Part shown: piece by piece, positions 9,688 to 25,041 of the stretch
Position numbering within the stretch: the stretch's first letter is position 1
How the letters are laid out: every line of letters starts with the position of its first letter
Source of the DNA: Gaiellasilicea sp963731615
GTDB lineage: Bacteria; Actinomycetota; Thermoleophilia; Gaiellales; Gaiellaceae
Length of the DNA: 64,000 nucleotides
NCBI GenBank assembly: GCA_963731615.1
Contig: CAVSWD010000001.1
Location: 124,001-188,000 of the forward strand
Reading direction: 5' to 3'
Position numbers and translations under genes: made by a program
The notes under the pieces: model-generated
The model's database searches: none
Seen by the model: the letters and a program-made list of their open reading frames with translations, nothing else
Told to the model about the DNA's origin: nothing

Positions 9688-10905
9688 ATGCAGGTGAGAG
9701 TGGGACGCTGGGCAGCGGCGACGCTGGCGACAACGTTTCTATGCGTCATGGCCGCGGGGTGCGGCGGGGACGATGACGAGGCGGGCGGGACGACGGGCGG
9801 CGCGACGACTGCCCAGAGCGGCACGCCGGAAGGGATGATGCAGTCGCTCGGCGAGGGCGAGGGAGAGGTCAACCTGATCGCGTGGGCCGGCTACGTCGAG
9901 GACGGCAGCACCGATCCGAAGGTCGACTGGGTCTCGGAATTCGAGACCGCTACCGGCTGCCAGGTCAACGTCAAGACCGGCAACACCTCGGACGAGATGG
10001 TCACGCTGATGCGGACCGGGCAGTACGACGGCGTCTCGGCGTCGGGCGACGCAAGCCTGCGTCTGATCGCCGCCGGCGACGTCGCGCCTGTGAACCTCGA
10101 GCTGATCGAGAACTACCAGGGCGTCTTCGAGGGGCTGAAGAACCAGCCGCACAACACCGTCGACGACGTCCCCTACGGCGTCCCGCACGGGCGCGGGGCG
10201 AACCTGCTCCAGTACCTCACCGATACCGTCAAGCCCGCGCCGGATTCGTGGAGCGTGGTCTGGGACGAGAACTCGCCGTACAAGGGCAAGGTGACCGCCT
10301 ACGACAGCCCGATCTACATCGCCGACGCGGCCGTCTATCTGAAGGCGACGCAACCGGACCTCGGAATCACCGACCCGTACGAGCTCGACGACGAGCAGTT
10401 CCAGGCTGCCGTCGACCTGCTGAAGAAGCAGCGGACGATCATCGGCGAGTACTGGTCCGATTACACGAAGCAGATCGCGGCGTTCACCGGCGGCGAGAGC
10501 GTCGTCGGGACGACGTGGCAGGTGATCACGAACGTGCTCAAGGGCGAGGACGTGCCGGTCGAAGCCGTGCTGCCGAAGGAAGGCTCGACGGGCTGGTCGG
10601 ACACGTGGATGATCTCGTCCGAGGCGAAGAACCCCAACTGCATGTACATGTGGATGAATCACATCATCTCGCCGAAGGCGAACGCGGCCGCGACTGAGTA
10701 TTTCGGCGAGGCCCCGTCCTCCAGCGAGGCGTGCGCGCTCACCGCGAACAAGGATCACTGCACGATCTTCCACGCGGACGACGAGGAGTACTTCGAGCAG
10801 ATCTACTACTGGAAGACCCCGCAGGCGGACTGCGGCGACGACCGGGGGCAGGTCTGCAAGGACTACGCCGCGTGGACGCAGGCCTGGACTGAAATCAAGG
10901 GTTGA
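9688..10905 (+). CDS. potD: Polyamine ABC importer substrate-binding lipoprotein
   Basis: Started at the ATG preceded by GGAGG, giving 405 residues with a lipoprotein signal peptide ending MAAGC (Cys25) and then a Gly/Asp/Thr-rich linker. The mature part has the PotD/PotF-type fold markers NLIAWAGYVE near the front and a C-terminal region with several Cys residues (NPNCMYMW, TANKDHC). It would sit on the outer face of the membrane and deliver ligand to PotBC. It starts 2 bases after potA ends. Specificity for putrescine rather than spermidine or another amine cannot be decided. Confidence 0.85.
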   Translation: MQVRVGRWAAATLATTFLCVMAAGCGGDDDEAGGTTGGATTAQSGTPEGMMQSLGEGEGEVNLIAWAGYVEDGSTDPKVDWVSEFETATGCQVNVKTGNTSDEMVTLMRTGQYDGVSASGDASLRLIAAGDVAPVNLELIENYQGVFEGLKNQPHNTVDDVPYGVPHGRGANLLQYLTDTVKPAPDSWSVVWDENSPYKGKVTAYDSPIYIADAAVYLKATQPDLGITDPYELDDEQFQAAVDLLKKQRTIIGEYWSDYTKQIAAFTGGESVVGTTWQVITNVLKGEDVPVEAVLPKEGSTGWSDTWMISSEAKNPNCMYMWMNHIISPKANAAATEYFGEAPSSSEACALTANKDHCTIFHADDEEYFEQIYYWKTPQADCGDDRGQVCKDYAAWTQAWTEIKG

Positions 10906-11807
10906 GCTCGCTCCCTGAGGCGACGGAGGCGCCGCTCCGGGAATCCCCGGGGCGGCGCCTCTCGTCGTATTTTCACCGGCATCCGCGGCTGGGGCTCGGC
11001 CTGCTGCTGACGGCGCCGCTCTCGTGGCTCGGACTCGCGTACCTCGGCTCGCTGGCCCTTCTCTTCGTGGCCGCGTTCTGGCGGCTCGACCCCTTCACCT
11101 CGGAGGTCGTCCGCGACTACGGCTTCCAGAACTTCCGGTTGCTCTGGGAGAGCGAGGTGTACCGAACGATCGCGCAGCGGACGGTGCTGATCGCCATCGC
11201 GGTGACTGTCACCGACGCCGTGCTCGCGTTCCCGATCGCCTTCTACATGGCTAAGGTCGCCTCGCCGCGGACGCGCAACCTGCTCGTCGTCGCGGTCCTG
11301 CTGCCGCTGTGGGCGAGCTACCTCGTCAAGGTCTACGCCTGGCGCGTGATCCTGCAGGAGCAGGGCGCCCTGAACTGGGCGCTCGAGCCGCTCGGGCTCT
11401 CGGGGCCGGGCTTCGGCAACGTCGCCACCTGGCTCGTCTTCTCGTACCTCTGGCTGCCCTTCATGATCCTGCCCGTCTACGCGGGGCTCGAGCGGATCCC
11501 GCATTCGCTGCTCGAGGCGTCCGCGGACCTCGGCGGACGGGGCGCGCGCACGTTCTGGCGGGTCGTGCTGCCGCTCGCGTTGCCGGCGCTGGCGGCCGGC
11601 TCGATCTTCACCTTCTCCCTGACGCTCGGCGACTACATCACGCCGCAGCTCGTCTCGAGCACTCAGTTCATCGGCAACGTCGTCTACGCGAACGTCGGCG
11701 TCGCGAACAACCTGCCCTTCGCGGCCGCCTTCGCGACGGTGCCGGTCGTCGTGATGGTGGTCTACCTCCTGCTCGTGCGGCGGCTGGGGGCGTTCGAGGA
11801 GCTGTGA
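10902..11807 (+). CDS. potB: Polyamine ABC importer permease, first subunit
   Basis: A 301-residue permease with about six membrane helices and the EAA loop (LLEASADLGGRGARTF) that contacts the ATPase. It begins at a TTG overlapping the potD stop as TTGA, a coupling seen throughout the window with other start codons. The long N-terminal tail before the first helix (about 35 residues) is typical of this subunit. Confidence 0.85.
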   Translation: MSSLPEATEAPLRESPGRRLSSYFHRHPRLGLGLLLTAPLSWLGLAYLGSLALLFVAAFWRLDPFTSEVVRDYGFQNFRLLWESEVYRTIAQRTVLIAIAVTVTDAVLAFPIAFYMAKVASPRTRNLLVVAVLLPLWASYLVKVYAWRVILQEQGALNWALEPLGLSGPGFGNVATWLVFSYLWLPFMILPVYAGLERIPHSLLEASADLGGRGARTFWRVVLPLALPALAAGSIFTFSLTLGDYITPQLVSSTQFIGNVVYANVGVANNLPFAAAFATVPVVVMVVYLLLVRRLGAFEEL

Positions 11808-12634
11808 CTTCGCGCGCGGGAGCCTGGGTTTTGCGGGGCGCGACCGCGCTCACGCTCGCGTTCATCTACGTGCCGCTGCTCGTGATCTGCCTGTACGCGT
11901 TCAACGAGCGGCGCTCACTCGCGTGGCCGATCCCGGGGCTGACGACGAAGTGGTTCGGGCGCGCGATCGACAACCCGGGCGTGCGCGACGCCCTCTTCGT
12001 GTCGCTGAAGGCGGCGGCGGGCGCGACCCTGATCGCGCTCCTGCTCGGATCCCTGGCGGCGCTCGCCGTCGCGCGCTTCCGATTCTTCGGTCGTGAGGCG
12101 ATCTCGTTCCTCGTCATCCTCCCGATCGCGCTGCCGGGGATCGTGACCGGGATGGCGCTGAACGCGACGTTCCGCAACCTACCGGAGCCGTTCAGCGTCG
12201 AGCTCGGGCTCTTCACGATCATGGTCGGCCACGCGACCTTCTGCATCGTCGTCGTCTACAACAACGTCGTCGCGCGGCTGCGGCGGACGGCGGGGTCGCT
12301 CCAGGAGGCATCGGCGGATCTCGGTGCCGACGCGTGGCAGACCTTTCGGTTCGTCACGTTTCCGCAGCTGAAGACGGCCGTGCTCGCCGGCGCGCTCCTC
12401 GCCTTCGCGCTCAGCTTCGACGAGGTGATCGTGACCACTTTTCTCGCCGGCGCCGACCAGACGCTGCCGATCTGGATCCTGAACAACCTCTCGAGGCCGA
12501 ACCAGCTGCCGATCGTGAACGTCGTCGCCGTCTTCGTGATCCTGCTCTCGATGATCCCGGTGTACTTCGCCTCGAAGCTCTCGAGCGAGTCGGCGGGCGC
12601 GGGTACGACCGGCGTCGGAGGTGGCGCTCGCTAG
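11804..12634 (+). CDS. potC: Polyamine ABC importer permease, second subunit
   Basis: GTG start overlapping the potB stop as GTGA; 276 residues with about six membrane helices and an EAA loop (LQEASADLGADAWQTF). Together with PotB it forms the channel. It is the last gene of the operon, and its stop shares the bases CTAG with the stop of the convergent histidine kinase gene. Confidence 0.85.
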   Translation: MTSRAGAWVLRGATALTLAFIYVPLLVICLYAFNERRSLAWPIPGLTTKWFGRAIDNPGVRDALFVSLKAAAGATLIALLLGSLAALAVARFRFFGREAISFLVILPIALPGIVTGMALNATFRNLPEPFSVELGLFTIMVGHATFCIVVVYNNVVARLRRTAGSLQEASADLGADAWQTFRFVTFPQLKTAVLAGALLAFALSFDEVIVTTFLAGADQTLPIWILNNLSRPNQLPIVNVVAVFVILLSMIPVYFASKLSSESAGAGTTGVGGGAR

Positions 12635-15006
12635 GCCGGACTTGTCGCTGCGGGGAGCTCGACGACGAACGTCGAGCCTTCACCGAGCTTCGACTCGACC
12701 CAGATCTTTCCGTCCATCCTGCGCACGAGCTCGCGGCAGATGTAGAGGCCGAGGCCGGTGCCGCCGATGCCGCGGGTCATGTCCGGATCGAGCCGGTAGA
12801 ACTTCTCGAAGATTCGGCGGTGCTCGTTCGTCGGGATCCCGAGCCCGGCGTCGACGATCGTAAAGCGGATCCCGCCGTCGCCGTTCGCGACCGAGAGCGC
12901 CACCCGGCCGCCCTCGGGCGAGTACTTGATCGCGTTGTCGACCAGGTTGACGAGCACCTGGCGGAGCTGGCCCGGGTCGGCGACGACTCTCGGCACTTCC
13001 GCCGGGACCTCGAGCTGGAGATCGATCGTCTCCGGCAGGTGCGTCCTCGCCGCCTCGACGACCGAGCTCGCGAGCTCGACCGGATCGCACCGCTCGATCG
13101 CCAGCGGCAGCTGGTTGGCGTCGAGCCGGCCCGCGACGAGGAGGTCGTTGACGATCGTGCCCAGCCGGTCCGACTCGGATGCGATCACCCCGAGCAGCTG
13201 GTCCTGGATCTCCGGATCGAGCGTGATGTCCTTCCGTCGGATTGTCTGTGCCGAGCCGTAGATGGCCGCCAGCGGCGTGCGCAGCTCGTGCGAGACGGTG
13301 GCGACGAAGTCGGCCTTGAGCTCCTCGAGCGCGCGCTCCTCAGTGAGGTCGCGGAAGGCGTACACGGTCCCCTCCTCGAAGCCGACGCCCGAGCCGGAGA
13401 TCCAGAGCTCGCGGCCGCCGAACTCCACGGGCACCGTCTCCGCGCGAACCGGCTCCCCCGGCTTGCTCGCGACCGGAATCAGGGGCGAGAGCTCGTTCCA
13501 GCGGTGGACGACGTCCTCGATCGGGCGTCCGAGCACCTCGTCCTCGGTCATGCCAGTGATCGTCGTCGCGGCGGCGTTCCAGAGCCGGATCACGCCGTCT
13601 TGGTCGACCAGGACGACGCCGTCGGCGACCGCTTCGAGCGCGCGCGCCGCGCGGCTGCGGCGCCGAGCCTCGTCGTAGAGTCTGGCGTTGTCGATCGCGG
13701 CTGCGGCGTGGCGCGCCAGCTCCTTCGCGAGCGCCAGGTCGTGCTCGTCGTAGACGCGGCCCGACTCGGCGGTGACGAGCGTGATCGAGCCGAAGACCTC
13801 GCCGCGGGCGACGAGGGGGACTGTGACATACGAGCGCGGGGCGAGCGCGCGGGCGATCTCGAGCTGTGCCGGGTCGAAGCCGAAGGCCGCCAGCGCCTCC
13901 TCGTCGACCTCGCCGACGAGGACGGCCTCGTGCGACTGCACTGCCTGCGCGCCTGCGGCCGCGGACGCTGCCAGCATCGTCGCCTCGAGCTCTCGCGCGA
14001 GCGCGAGCTTCAGCCGGTCGCCGTGCTCCAGCGCGACTCGCTCGAGCCGCCCGTGCACGAAGATGTCGACGGCGCACCAATCGGCCACGTGAGGCACCGC
14101 CAGACGCGCCACGTCGGCGAGAGTCTGCTCGTAGTCGAGCGAGCTGCCGAGAACCCAGCCGGCCTCGGCGAGGAACCGCTGCCGCTCCTCGGCGAGCTTG
14201 CGGTCCTCGATGTCCGTGCTCGTCCCGAACCACTTGAGGATCTCGCCGGTCTCGTCCCGCATCGGTGCGGCGCGGGCGAGGTGCCACCGGCACGACTGGT
14301 CGGACGCACGGGTGAGCCGAAACTCGACCTCGTAGGGCTCGCCGGTCGCCAGCGCGGCCGACCAGCGGGCGAGCGTCTCGGGCAGGTCGTCGGGATGGAC
14401 GACATCGTGCCAGCCGGACTCGAGCAACTCTTCCGCGGAGCGGCCGAAGTAGTCGAGGACCCGTTCGTTGACGTAGTCGAGCCGGCCGTCCGGCAGCGCC
14501 GTCCAGACGTGCTGGGGGATCGAGTCGCCGAGGAACCGGTAGCGTGCCTCGCTCGTGCGCTCGAGCGCCGCCAGCTCCTGCTCGGCGATCAGCGCATCGC
14601 GCCGTCTGAGCTCGACCGTCTTCTGCCAGAGGTCGACGAAGACGGCGACCTTCGCCCGCAGGATGTGCGGGTCGAACGGCTTCATCAGGTAGTCGACCGC
14701 GCCGGCGTCGTAACCCCGGAAGACGTGCTCGGCGTCCTTCGAGATCGCGGTCAGGAAGAGGATCGGGATGTGCTGCGTGCGCTCGCGCGCCTTGATCAGC
14801 TCGGCGGTCTGGAAGCCGTCCAGCCCCGGCATCTGGACGTCGAGCAGGATCGCTGCGAACTCGTCTTGCAGCAGGAAGCGCAGCGCCTCCTCGCCCGATC
14901 CGGCGCGGACGAGCTCCTGTCCGAGCGGCTCGAGGATCGCCTCGAGCGCGAGCAGGTTCTCGGGCCGGTCGTCGACCAGCAGCAGCTTGACGGGCGACTG
15001 GCTCAC
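12631..15006 (-). CDS. Receiver-PAS-GAF-PAS sensor histidine kinase
   Basis: GTG start at 15006 overlapping the cheB stop (GTGA). The 791-residue soluble protein has an N-terminal receiver (DVQMPGLDG), a PAS domain with PAC segment (about 150-270), a GAF domain (about 290-440), a second PAS (about 450-555), HisKA with His in FVATVSHELRTP, and HATPase_c (NLVDNAIKYSPEGG, GTGLGLY). With the receiver at the front, it can be phosphorylated by the giant hybrid kinase encoded first in this operon and then signal through its own kinase core. No membrane segment is seen. It is the last of four overlapping genes. Confidence 0.9.
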   Translation of the reverse strand: MSQSPVKLLLVDDRPENLLALEAILEPLGQELVRAGSGEEALRFLLQDEFAAILLDVQMPGLDGFQTAELIKARERTQHIPILFLTAISKDAEHVFRGYDAGAVDYLMKPFDPHILRAKVAVFVDLWQKTVELRRRDALIAEQELAALERTSEARYRFLGDSIPQHVWTALPDGRLDYVNERVLDYFGRSAEELLESGWHDVVHPDDLPETLARWSAALATGEPYEVEFRLTRASDQSCRWHLARAAPMRDETGEILKWFGTSTDIEDRKLAEERQRFLAEAGWVLGSSLDYEQTLADVARLAVPHVADWCAVDIFVHGRLERVALEHGDRLKLALARELEATMLAASAAAGAQAVQSHEAVLVGEVDEEALAAFGFDPAQLEIARALAPRSYVTVPLVARGEVFGSITLVTAESGRVYDEHDLALAKELARHAAAAIDNARLYDEARRRSRAARALEAVADGVVLVDQDGVIRLWNAAATTITGMTEDEVLGRPIEDVVHRWNELSPLIPVASKPGEPVRAETVPVEFGGRELWISGSGVGFEEGTVYAFRDLTEERALEELKADFVATVSHELRTPLAAIYGSAQTIRRKDITLDPEIQDQLLGVIASESDRLGTIVNDLLVAGRLDANQLPLAIERCDPVELASSVVEAARTHLPETIDLQLEVPAEVPRVVADPGQLRQVLVNLVDNAIKYSPEGGRVALSVANGDGGIRFTIVDAGLGIPTNEHRRIFEKFYRLDPDMTRGIGGTGLGLYICRELVRRMDGKIWVESKLGEGSTFVVELPAATSPA

Positions 15007-15569
15007 GGGCAGCACAGCCCGCGGAGGAAGGGGCCGATCTCCTCGAGCGGCAGCACCGCGTCGGCCTCGACAGCCGCGAGAGCCGCCTCGGGCATCGTCC
15101 TCCGCGTTGCCGTGTGCGGGTCCTGGACGATCCCGACGCCGCCCCTACGCTTGATCGCGGCCAGGCCGGCGGCACCGTCCTCGTTGGCGCCGGTGAGGAC
15201 GATCCCGACCGCCCGGTCGCCGTAGGTCTCCGCGATCGACTCGAAGAGCACGTCGATCGAGGGCCGCGCAAACTGGACGCGCTCCTCGACCGAGAGCGCG
15301 AAGCGGCCGGCGTCGACGAGGAGGTGGTAATCGGACGGCGCGATGTAGACATGGCTGGCCTCGATCGGGTCCTTGTCGTGCGGCTCGCTGACCGGACGCT
15401 CGCTGTGGCGCTGCAGTAACGACTCGAGCAGGCCGCGGCTCGACTCCGGCGAGCGGTGCTGCGCGATCACGATCGCCTGCTCGAGCTCGGACGGAATCCC
15501 CTCCAAGAGCGTCTCCAGCGCGTGCAACCCTCCCCAGGAGGCTCCGATCGCGATCACCTCGTAGCTCAT
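15003..15569 (-). CDS. cheB: CheB-type protein-glutamate methylesterase lacking a receiver domain
   Basis: A 188-residue catalytic domain with the triad visible: Ser11 in GASWGG, His38 in AQHRSP, and Asp in TGANEDGA. CheB removes methyl groups from (or deamidates) glutamates on chemoreceptor helices. Classical CheB has an N-terminal receiver that controls it; this protein has none and starts directly with the catalytic fold. It overlaps cheR upstream (ATGA) and the kinase downstream (GTGA). No methyl-accepting receptor is encoded nearby, so its substrate is unknown. Confidence 0.88.
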   Translation of the reverse strand: MSYEVIAIGASWGGLHALETLLEGIPSELEQAIVIAQHRSPESSRGLLESLLQRHSERPVSEPHDKDPIEASHVYIAPSDYHLLVDAGRFALSVEERVQFARPSIDVLFESIAETYGDRAVGIVLTGANEDGAAGLAAIKRRGGVGIVQDPHTATRRTMPEAALAAVEADAVLPLEEIGPFLRGLCCP

Positions 15570-16389
15570 GAAACTTTCCTGAACAGCCGCTCCTCGGCGT
15601 CGAGCTCCTCGAACGAGTGCTCGTGCGGCGAGAAGCGCACCGTCTCCTTCTGCCCAAGTGCGAGGACACCGAACATCGCCAGGCTCTCGTAGAAGAGACG
15701 GTGGACGTGCTCCTGCAGCGCGGGCGTGAAGTAGATCATCACGTTGCGGCAGGTGATCACGTTGAACTCGTTGAAGGCCGAATCCGAGACGAGGTTGTGC
15801 TGGGCGAAGACGACGCCGTCGACGAGCGCCCGTGAGAAGCGCGCCCCGTCGTAGCGGGCGACGTAGTACTCCGAGAACGATCGGCCGCCGCCGGCGCGAA
15901 TGTAGTTCTGCGTGTACTCCTGCATCTTGTCGAGCGGGAAGACGCCCTGTTTCGCTCGCTCGATCACGGCCTCGTTGATGTCGGTTGCGTAGATCCGGAC
16001 GCGGTCTGTGAGCCCCTCCTCGGCGAGCAGGATGGCGAGCGAGTAGACCTCCTCGCCGGTCGAGCAGCCTGCGACCCAGATTCGCGCGAACGGGTAGGTC
16101 CGCAGCACCGGCACGACCTTCTGCCGCATCGCGAGATAGAAGGTCGGGTCGCGGAACATCGCCGTGACGTTCACCGAGAGGTCGAGCAGCAACCGCTCCA
16201 TCACCGCCGGGTCGTGCAGGAGGAGGTCTTGCAGCGCCGAGATCGTCTCCACCCGCTCGCCGTCCATCCGCCGCCGCACGCGCCGGCGCAGCGACGCCGG
16301 TGCGTACTCCCGGAAGTCGAAGCCGTAGCGGCGGTGAATCCCCTCCAGCAGGAGCTCGATCTCGATCTGCTCGAGCTCTCCGCTGTCCT

Positions 16390-16405
<16 letters not shown>
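15566..16405 (-). CDS. cheR: CheR-type protein-glutamate methyltransferase
   Basis: About 279 residues if started at the GTG at 16405, which lies inside the last codons of the upstream giant kinase gene; no later ATG or GTG leaves the N-terminal helical domain intact. The N-terminal part is the CheR all-alpha domain (FDFREYAPASLRRR). The SAM-binding part follows with WVAGCSTGEEVYS, YATDIN, and the NVMIYF motif. It would methylate glutamates using S-adenosylmethionine. Its partner CheB follows with a 4-bp overlap. Confidence 0.88.
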
Positions 16406-23391
<6,986 letters not shown>

Positions 23392-23396
23392 AGGAA

Positions 23397-23403
23397 CTCC
23401 TTT
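23397..23403 (-). promoter_or_regulatory. Shine-Dalgarno site favouring the GTG start of the poly-HAMP kinase
   Basis: AAAGGAG on the minus strand, five bases before the GTG at 23391. The alternative ATG at 23433 has only a weaker GGAG at longer spacing. Confidence 0.5.
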
Positions 23404-23479
23404 TTCTGAGCGTTTCTGAGCGGGGGTCAGCATGAGCTCTCAGGCTCCTGGCACGACTATGCCCGTTGTGGCGCGATGA

Positions 23480-24433
23480 TTAACGGCTGCCGAGCGCCTG
23501 CTCGAGGTCGTCCCAGAGCTCGTCGACGGGCTCCAGCCCGACCGAGAGCCGCAGTAGCCCTACGGGCACCCGATCGCCCTCCCAGCGATGCCGGCTCTCG
23601 AGCGTCGAGGTGACGCCGCCGAGGCTCGTGGCGTTCACGATCAGCCGCAGCCCCGTTTCGACCGCGTGCGCGTCCTCGACGTCGAATGAGAGCAGCGCGC
23701 CGAAGCCCGGATAGCGGACGTTCGCGACTGCGCGATGCGCCTCGAGCCGCCGTACCAGCTCGGTTGCGGTCTCGGTCTGGCGTTGTACTCGTACCTCGAG
23801 TGTCTTCAGCCCGCGCAGCAGCAGCCAGGCCGAGTCGGGGGCTGCGACGATGCCGGTGCGCGTCCGCAGCTCGAGCAGGCGAGCGGCGTGGTCGGCGTCC
23901 TTGCAGACGACGGCGCCGAGCAGGACGTCGTGGTGCCCGCCGAGATACTTCGTCGCAGAGTGGAGCACCAGGTCGCAGCCGCGCTCGAGCGGGCGCAGGT
24001 GGACGGGTGTCGCCGCGGTCGCATCGCAGACGACGATCCCCGAGTGCGCGGCTGCGGCCTCGAAGTCGGGCATCGTCAGAAGCGGGTTCGACGGCGCCTC
24101 GATCCAGACGAGGTCGGCGCCGGGCGGCGGCGGGCCGGTCTGGTCGAAGAGCACGTACCGGAGGCCCCAGCGCTCGAGCTCGCCGAGGAGGACGCCGGTG
24201 CCGTAGTAGGCGTCTCCGGCGAGCGCGACGGTCGAGCCGGGGGAGAGGAGCCCGAGCACGATCGCGGTCGCGGCGCCCATACCGGAGGAAAAGAGCAACG
24301 CCTGGCCGCCTTCCAGCCCGCCGAGCGCCCGCTCCGCCTCGACGCCGACCGGGTGCGCGTTTCGCGCGTAGTAGAACGGCCCCGGCTCGCCGTCCACGTA
24401 GGGCCAGGTGGTCGAGCGGTCGAGCGGCTCCAT
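23480..24433 (-). CDS. Cys/Met-metabolism PLP enzyme (cystathionine gamma-synthase/lyase family)
   Basis: A 317-residue PLP enzyme of the Cys_Met_Meta family, starting at MEPLDRST. Visible: Tyr in the FYYARNAHP region, LFSSGMGA (phosphate loop), Asp in IVVCDAT, and the Schiff-base Lys in LHSATKYLGGHHD. It is shorter than the usual 380 or so residues, mainly at the N-terminus. Members make or cleave cystathionine or O-acyl-homoserine thioethers; the exact reaction cannot be assigned. It is divergent from the phosphoribosyltransferase with 54 bp between starts and sits 46 bp upstream of the giant kinase region on the same strand. Confidence 0.8.
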   Translation of the reverse strand: MEPLDRSTTWPYVDGEPGPFYYARNAHPVGVEAERALGGLEGGQALLFSSGMGAATAIVLGLLSPGSTVALAGDAYYGTGVLLGELERWGLRYVLFDQTGPPPPGADLVWIEAPSNPLLTMPDFEAAAAHSGIVVCDATAATPVHLRPLERGCDLVLHSATKYLGGHHDVLLGAVVCKDADHAARLLELRTRTGIVAAPDSAWLLLRGLKTLEVRVQRQTETATELVRRLEAHRAVANVRYPGFGALLSFDVEDAHAVETGLRLIVNATSLGGVTSTLESRHRWEGDRVPVGLLRLSVGLEPVDELWDDLEQALGSR

Positions 24434-24487
24434 GGGGCTCAGCCTACGCGGCTCTGCCGGCGCTTCGGCGTCGCATAGGATCGCCGC

Positions 24488-25039
24488 GTGACGGAGCGCG
24501 AGACGCACAGGGTCGAGATCGAAGGGGTCGTTCGCGAGCTGCCGCTGTTCGAGGTGGCGCCTGGCCTGCGGATCGCCGTCTTCAACCTGCTCGGCGACAC
24601 GGAGGCCGTCGAGGCAGCCGCGCGGGGTCTCGCCCGCCGGCTCGGGGACGCCGACGGTGAGGTGCTCGTCACCGCGGAGACGAAGAGCGTCCCGCTCGTC
24701 TACGAGCTCGCGCGTGTGATGGGGAAGCCGTGGGTCGTCCTCCGCAAGGCCTACAAGCCGTACATGGGCGAGGCGCCCTCGGCGGAGACGGTCTCGATCA
24801 CGACGGGGCATCCGCAGTCGCTCTATCTCGACGAGAAGGACCACGGGCTCGTGCGCGGCAAGCGGGTGATCATCGTCGACGACGTGATCAGCACGGGGAG
24901 CACGCTCGAGGGGATGCGGGCGCTCGTGGGCCAGGCCGGCGGCGAGGTCGTCGCCGAAGCGGCGGTCTTCACGGAGGGCGACGCCGAGGACACGACGGGG
25001 ATCGTCTCGCTGGGACACCTGCCGCTCTTCCCCGGCTAG
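24488..25039 (+). CDS. Adenine phosphoribosyltransferase-like PRTase
   Basis: A 183-residue type I phosphoribosyltransferase from a GTG start. The PRPP-binding loop VIIVDDVISTGSTLEG (about residues 127-142) is perfect. An ETKSVPLVYELA segment and a YKPYMGE flexible loop resemble adenine PRTases. Likely role is salvage of a purine base into its nucleotide, or a regulatory role as in XpgR/PurR-like proteins; no extra DNA-binding domain is present. It ends 2 bases before the carboxyltransferase ATG, so the two are probably co-transcribed. Confidence 0.8.
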   Translation: MTERETHRVEIEGVVRELPLFEVAPGLRIAVFNLLGDTEAVEAAARGLARRLGDADGEVLVTAETKSVPLVYELARVMGKPWVVLRKAYKPYMGEAPSAETVSITTGHPQSLYLDEKDHGLVRGKRVIIVDDVISTGSTLEGMRALVGQAGGEVVAEAAVFTEGDAEDTTGIVSLGHLPLFPG

Positions 25040-25041
25040 CC

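Noticed and set aside
12334..15225. Long plus-strand frame continuing past potC
   Set aside because: PotC ends at 12634 in another frame; the rest is antisense to the receiver-PAS-GAF kinase.
23494..24660. Plus-strand frames opposite the PLP enzyme
   Set aside because: Arg/Ala-rich shadow frames; the minus strand carries the PLP-lysine and phosphate-loop motifs.
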